Source: Nocardioides pini (GTDB taxonomy: Bacteria > Actinomycetota > Actinomycetes > Propionibacteriales > Nocardioidaceae). Taken from it: a stretch of DNA of 64,000 nt. The stretch covers positions 62,001 through 126,000 of the forward strand of contig NZ_JAPPUX010000006.1 in assembly GCF_026712185.1 (NCBI RefSeq). Reading direction: 5' to 3'. The position numbers were made by a program, and so were the translations under genes. The notes under the pieces were generated by a model. That model saw only the letters and a list, made by a program, of their open reading frames with translations. It was not told where the DNA came from and made no database searches. Shown one piece after another: positions 59,803 through 64,000 of the stretch. Positions within the stretch are counted from its first letter, which is position 1, and every line of letters begins with the position of its first letter.

Positions 59803-60588
59803 TCAGCCTCCCAGCGCTGCGGCCACGGCGCGGAACCTCCGCACCTGGGCCTCGCGCTCGAGGCGGCGCTGCTCGTCGAGGCCGCGGTCTGCGGCGCCCT
59901 GGAGCAGCATCTTGGTCTCGGTGACCACGTCGGGCATCGGCGCGGCCAGGGCGGCTGCGAGGTCGGCGACGGCGCGGTCGAGGTCGGCCTCCGGGACGAC
60001 GTGGGTGGTCAGCCCGATGGCCTGGGCCTCGGCGGCCTCCACCACCCGTGCGGTGGCGCAGATCTCCAGGGCCCTGGCGTATCCAACGTGCTCGACCAGC
60101 GGCTTTGTTCCCGTGAGGTCGGGCACCAGGCCCAGGGCCGACTCCTTCATGCAGAACTTCGCGTCGTCGGCGGCGACCCGCAGGTCGCACGACAGGGCGA
60201 GCTGGAAGCCGGCGCCGACGGCGTACCCGCGCACCTTCGCGACGGAGACGAAGCGGGGGTCGCGCAGCCAGGTGAAGCCGCGCTGGAACTCCTCGATCCT
60301 GGCCGAGGCCTCCTCGTCGTCCATCGCGAGCAGCCCGAGCACCGTGCCCTCCCCCGCGTTGGCCGGGTCGAGCATCGCGCGGTCGAGACCGGCCGAGAAG
60401 GTGTCGCCCTCCCCCGTGACCACCACGACGCGTACGTCGCCGGGCAACGCGGCACCGACCTCGGCCAGCGCCAGCCACATCGCCGGGGTCTGCGCGTTGC
60501 GCACCTCGGGCCGGTCGAGCGTGATCGTGGCGACGGCGCCGTCCACGTCGAGCCGGAGGCCGACCGTGGCGAGCTCTTCGGGAGTCAT
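59803..60588 (-). CDS. Enoyl-CoA hydratase/isomerase family protein
   Basis: 261 residues of the crotonase fold. FSAGLDRAML (oxyanion-hole region), GYAVGAGFQLALSCDLRVAADDAKF with the second oxyanion Gly, and the position of the second catalytic Glu replaced by MKESALGLVPDLTGTKPLVEHVG. Likely acts in beta-oxidation. ATG 60588 lies 6 nt after a TAACCT box that overlaps an operator-like palindrome. Probably co-transcribed with the ABC exporter downstream. Confidence 0.88.
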   Translation of the reverse strand: MTPEELATVGLRLDVDGAVATITLDRPEVRNAQTPAMWLALAEVGAALPGDVRVVVVTGEGDTFSAGLDRAMLDPANAGEGTVLGLLAMDDEEASARIEEFQRGFTWLRDPRFVSVAKVRGYAVGAGFQLALSCDLRVAADDAKFCMKESALGLVPDLTGTKPLVEHVGYARALEICATARVVEAAEAQAIGLTTHVVPEADLDRAVADLAAALAAPMPDVVTETKMLLQGAADRGLDEQRRLEREAQVRRFRAVAAALGG

Positions 60589-60594
60589 GCCCCG

Positions 60595-60616
60595 AGGTTA
60601 CTACTCGCGAGTAACC
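60595..60616 (-). promoter_or_regulatory. Promoter -10 with overlapping operator palindrome (enoyl-CoA hydratase)
   Basis: On the minus strand TAACCT (60600-60595) ends 6 nt before the ATG. GGTTACT-N7-AGTAACC (60596-60616), with a core ACTCGCGAGT, overlaps it. The core ACTC/GAGT is shared with the acyl-CoA dehydrogenase operator at 27732-27746. Confidence 0.6.
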
Positions 60617-60617
60617 C

Positions 60618-62216
<1,599 letters not shown>

Positions 62217-62226
62217 CTCGGACGAC

Positions 62227-62232
62227 ATCCTA
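62227..62232 (-). promoter_or_regulatory. -10 hexamer upstream of ABC-F gene
   Basis: TAGGAT on the minus strand ends 10 nt before the ATG at 62216 and contains the alternative ATG at 62228, which would therefore not be transcribed. Confidence 0.45.
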
Positions 62233-62326
62233 CGAAGGGGTGGAGGCCAGAGTCCCATCGGCGACGCACGCGCTACTGTGCGCAGACGTCGGATCGACCG
62301 TCATGACCTGCGGAAAGGCAACACCC

Positions 62327-63271
62327 ATGCGCTTCAACCCGAAGGCCGACATCAGCGGGGGCCGGGTCAGCGACGCCGGCCGCGGCGGTGGCGGCGGTGG
62401 CGGCCCGATGCGCATCCCGCTGCCCGGTGGGACCCGGGCCGGCGGCGGCATCGGCGGCCTCATCATCATCATCCTCTTCGTGGTGCTGACCCAGTGCATG
62501 GGCGGCGGCCAGCCCGGCGGCGGTGGCGGCTCCAGCACGCAGGGCCAGGGGCAGGGCCAGGGCGAGCCGGAGGGCATCGACCCCGACGACGAGCGCTACG
62601 CGAACTGCAAGACCGGCGCCGACGCGAACTCCGACGCCGACTGCGCCCGCAAGGCCGTGGCGCTCTCGCTCGAGCAGTACTGGGCGACGACGCTGCCGGA
62701 GCAGGGCGGCACGGAGTTCACCCCCGCGAACATCAAGACGTTCGCCGGCGCCGTCGAGACCGGGTGCGGCCAGGCGTCCTCGCAGGTGGGGCCCTTCTAC
62801 TGCCCGCCCGACCAGCAGATCTACCTCGACACCACCTTCTTCGCCGACGTCCTGGAGGGACAGCTCGGCGGCCAGGGCGGCGACTTCGTCGAGCCCTACG
62901 TCCTCGGCCACGAGTACGGCCACCACATCCAGAACCTGATGGGCACCATGGGCCGGGTCCGCACCCAGCAGGGCCCCGACTCCGACGCCGTGCGGCTCGA
63001 GCTGCAGGCCGACTGCTACGCCGGGATGTGGACCCGCGACGCCAGCGACGGCGACGGCATCCTGACCGATCTCGACGAGGGCGACATCAGGGAGGCGCTG
63101 GACTCCGCGAAGGCGGTCGGCGACGACCGCATCCAGCAGAAGTCCGGGCAGGGCGTCGACCCCGAGGGCTGGACCCACGGCTCCTCCGAGCAGCGGATGG
63201 CCTGGTTCACCCGTGGCTACCAGGAGGGCACCCTCGAGGCGTGCGACACCTTCTCCGCCTCGTCCCTCTGA
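62327..63271 (+). CDS. Neutral zinc metallopeptidase (YpfJ/KPN_02809 family)
   Basis: 314 residues. Gly-rich N-terminus, one membrane helix (GGLIIIILFVVLTQ, about 45-60), a Gly/Gln linker, then the peptidase domain with zinc motif HEYGHH and the downstream ELQADCYAGMW Glu ligand. The catalytic domain is extracytoplasmic. Cys pairs (YANCK...DADC; GCGQ...YCPP) may be disulphides. GGAAAGG precedes the ATG. Substrates unknown. Confidence 0.9.
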   Translation: MRFNPKADISGGRVSDAGRGGGGGGGPMRIPLPGGTRAGGGIGGLIIIILFVVLTQCMGGGQPGGGGGSSTQGQGQGQGEPEGIDPDDERYANCKTGADANSDADCARKAVALSLEQYWATTLPEQGGTEFTPANIKTFAGAVETGCGQASSQVGPFYCPPDQQIYLDTTFFADVLEGQLGGQGGDFVEPYVLGHEYGHHIQNLMGTMGRVRTQQGPDSDAVRLELQADCYAGMWTRDASDGDGILTDLDEGDIREALDSAKAVGDDRIQQKSGQGVDPEGWTHGSSEQRMAWFTRGYQEGTLEACDTFSASSL

Positions 63272-63274
63272 TCG

Positions 63275-63315
63275 AGTGGCTCTGACCGAGTGGCTCTGAC
63301 CGGTGGCTCTGACCG
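63275..63315. repeat. Three short tandem repeats (14 bp)
   Basis: AGTGGCTCTGACCG occurs twice and once more lacking the first A, directly after the metallopeptidase stop. In frame they would extend the protein only if the stop were lost. Confidence 0.7.
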
Positions 63316-63331
63316 GGTCGCCGTGACCCGG
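63313..63331. terminator. Hairpin between convergent genes
   Basis: CCGGGTC pairs with GACCCGG (7 bp) over a GCCGT loop, placed 4 nt before the stop of the convergent phosphotransferase gene; it may serve both strands. Confidence 0.55.
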
Positions 63332-63335
63332 CCGG

Positions 63336-64000
63336 TCAGCGGTCGCTGAGCAGCGCCTCGATCTGGCCGACCTGGCGCTGCATGGAGCGGATGTACGGCG
63401 CCACGCTGGGGTGGCGGAACTTGCCGGCCAGGGCGCCCTCGCCCTCCGCGACCCGGGCGAGCGCCCAGTCGAGCCGGGTCAGGGCGGTGTAGACGGCCAT
63501 CACGCGCGCCCCGGTGACGACGTCCTCGTGCACCGCCAGGCCGGCCGGCAGCGCGGCGACGTACGCCTCGACGAGGGGCTCGACGTCCTCGCGGGTCGCC
63601 AGCGACAGGTAGCCGAGGTCGGCACCGACCGGTCCCCGGCCGAGGTGGGCCCAGTCGATCGCGACGGCGCCGTCCCCGTGCCGCCCCGGGATGTTGGCCG
63701 CCGACGGGTCGCCGTGCTGGGCGACCCGCGGGAGCGCGTCGCAGCGGTCCAGCCACGCCTCGCGGCGCGACCACAGGTGGTCGGCGATGTCGGCCACCGG
63801 CGTGCGGGCGAGGGTGCGCCAGCCGCCGCGGCGCTCCACGAGGCGGAGCCGCGTGCGCAGCTGGTCGCGCGCCAGCCACGGGTGGTCACCCAGGTCGACG
63901 GCGGCGAAGCGGCCGAGGCAGGCGGCCAGCCACAGGCCCGGCGGATCGGTGGTCTCGACCCGCTCGTGGACCAGGGTGATCCCCTCGTCGTCCTCGTCGA
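63336..64000 (-). CDS. Aminoglycoside phosphotransferase (APH)-family protein, C-terminal part (5' end outside window)
   Basis: The frame is open to the window edge; about 221 residues are visible. QHGDPSAANIPGR is the catalytic Brenner-like HGDxxxxN loop, and AIDWAHLGRGPVGADLGYLS carries the metal-binding Asp of the DFG-equivalent. The C-terminal helices fit the APH/choline-kinase fold. Actinobacteria have many such kinases with unknown small-molecule substrates; drug resistance cannot be assumed. The N-lobe lies beyond the window. Confidence 0.8.
   Translation of the reverse strand, partial: DEDDEGITLVHERVETTDPPGLWLAACLGRFAAVDLGDHPWLARDQLRTRLRLVERRGGWRTLARTPVADIADHLWSRREAWLDRCDALPRVAQHGDPSAANIPGRHGDGAVAIDWAHLGRGPVGADLGYLSLATREDVEPLVEAYVAALPAGLAVHEDVVTGARVMAVYTALTRLDWALARVAEGEGALAGKFRHPSVAPYIRSMQRQVGQIEALLSDR

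Noticed and set aside
63275..63315. Tandem 14 bp repeats as part of the metallopeptidase coding region
   Set aside because: The TGA at 63269-63271 precedes them in frame and the protein end matches the domain end.

Overview
The window is 64 kb of very GC-rich (roughly 72% by eye), densely packed chromosomal DNA from an actinobacterium. Gene content (an actinobacterial exonuclease/polymerase-A protein, DUF3099, a GuaB1-type IMPDH-like enzyme, a DUF222/HNH protein, a dodecin, cyanophycin genes, a 6C RNA) points to Nocardioides or a close relative; the genus is an inference. I see no rRNA, tRNA, CRISPR array, prophage or insertion sequence, so this looks like ordinary core-plus-accessory chromosome.

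Layout. 1-4.6 kb: a polyamine/GABA-type gamma-glutamylation operon (GntR/FCD regulator, glutamine-synthetase-like ligase, aldehyde dehydrogenase, SDR, gamma-glutamyl hydrolase). 4.6-12.3 kb: VanZ, then a dormancy-like group (tandem universal stress protein, beta-CASP metallo-hydrolase, Acg-type nitroreductase, exonuclease/DNA polymerase, polytopic membrane protein, flavodoxin). 12.4-19.9 kb: BCCT transporter, LysR-type effector domain, NAD-epimerase, GNAT, small membrane protein, DUF1851, DUF222-HNH nuclease, hydrolase. 20-27.7 kb: purine operon (guaB1, sulfotransferase, nucleosidase), PLP decarboxylase, YiaA/B, and two overlapping acyl-CoA dehydrogenase genes. 27.8-32.5 kb: peptide deformylase, two SpoU/TrmH methyltransferases flanking a DedA protein, siroheme synthase, YbhB. 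32.5-38.4 kb: secreted CAP protein, an ABC-2 exporter, SpoIIE phosphatase, lipase-like hydrolase. 38.4-45.7 kb: NfeD/SPFH/TSUP operon, ABC ATPase, DUF805, serB, PrmC-like methyltransferase, SixA phosphatase. 45.7-52.2 kb: a cyanophycin locus (cyanophycinase, CphA, cupin) facing a convergent unit made of a CphA-like ligase that lacks the ATP-grasp domain plus a methyltransferase. 52.2-57.8 kb: fabG-fabI, dodecin, DUF3099, a 6C RNA, a zinc-finger-like small protein, a tandem palindromic repeat, moaA, SURF1, SDR. 57.9-64 kb: ABC exporter, enoyl-CoA hydratase, ABC-F protein, neutral zinc metallopeptidase and a truncated aminoglycoside-phosphotransferase-like gene.

Two regulatory patterns run through the window. 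First, about twenty genes have a TANNNT hexamer ending 6-8 nt before the start codon, which predicts leaderless mRNAs and settles several start choices. Second, the two fatty-acid-oxidation units each carry a palindrome built on ACTC/GAGT that overlaps that hexamer, as expected for a shared repressor. The most interesting candidates are the split cyanophycin-type locus, the 6C RNA, and the three 103-104 bp tandem palindromic repeats before moaA.
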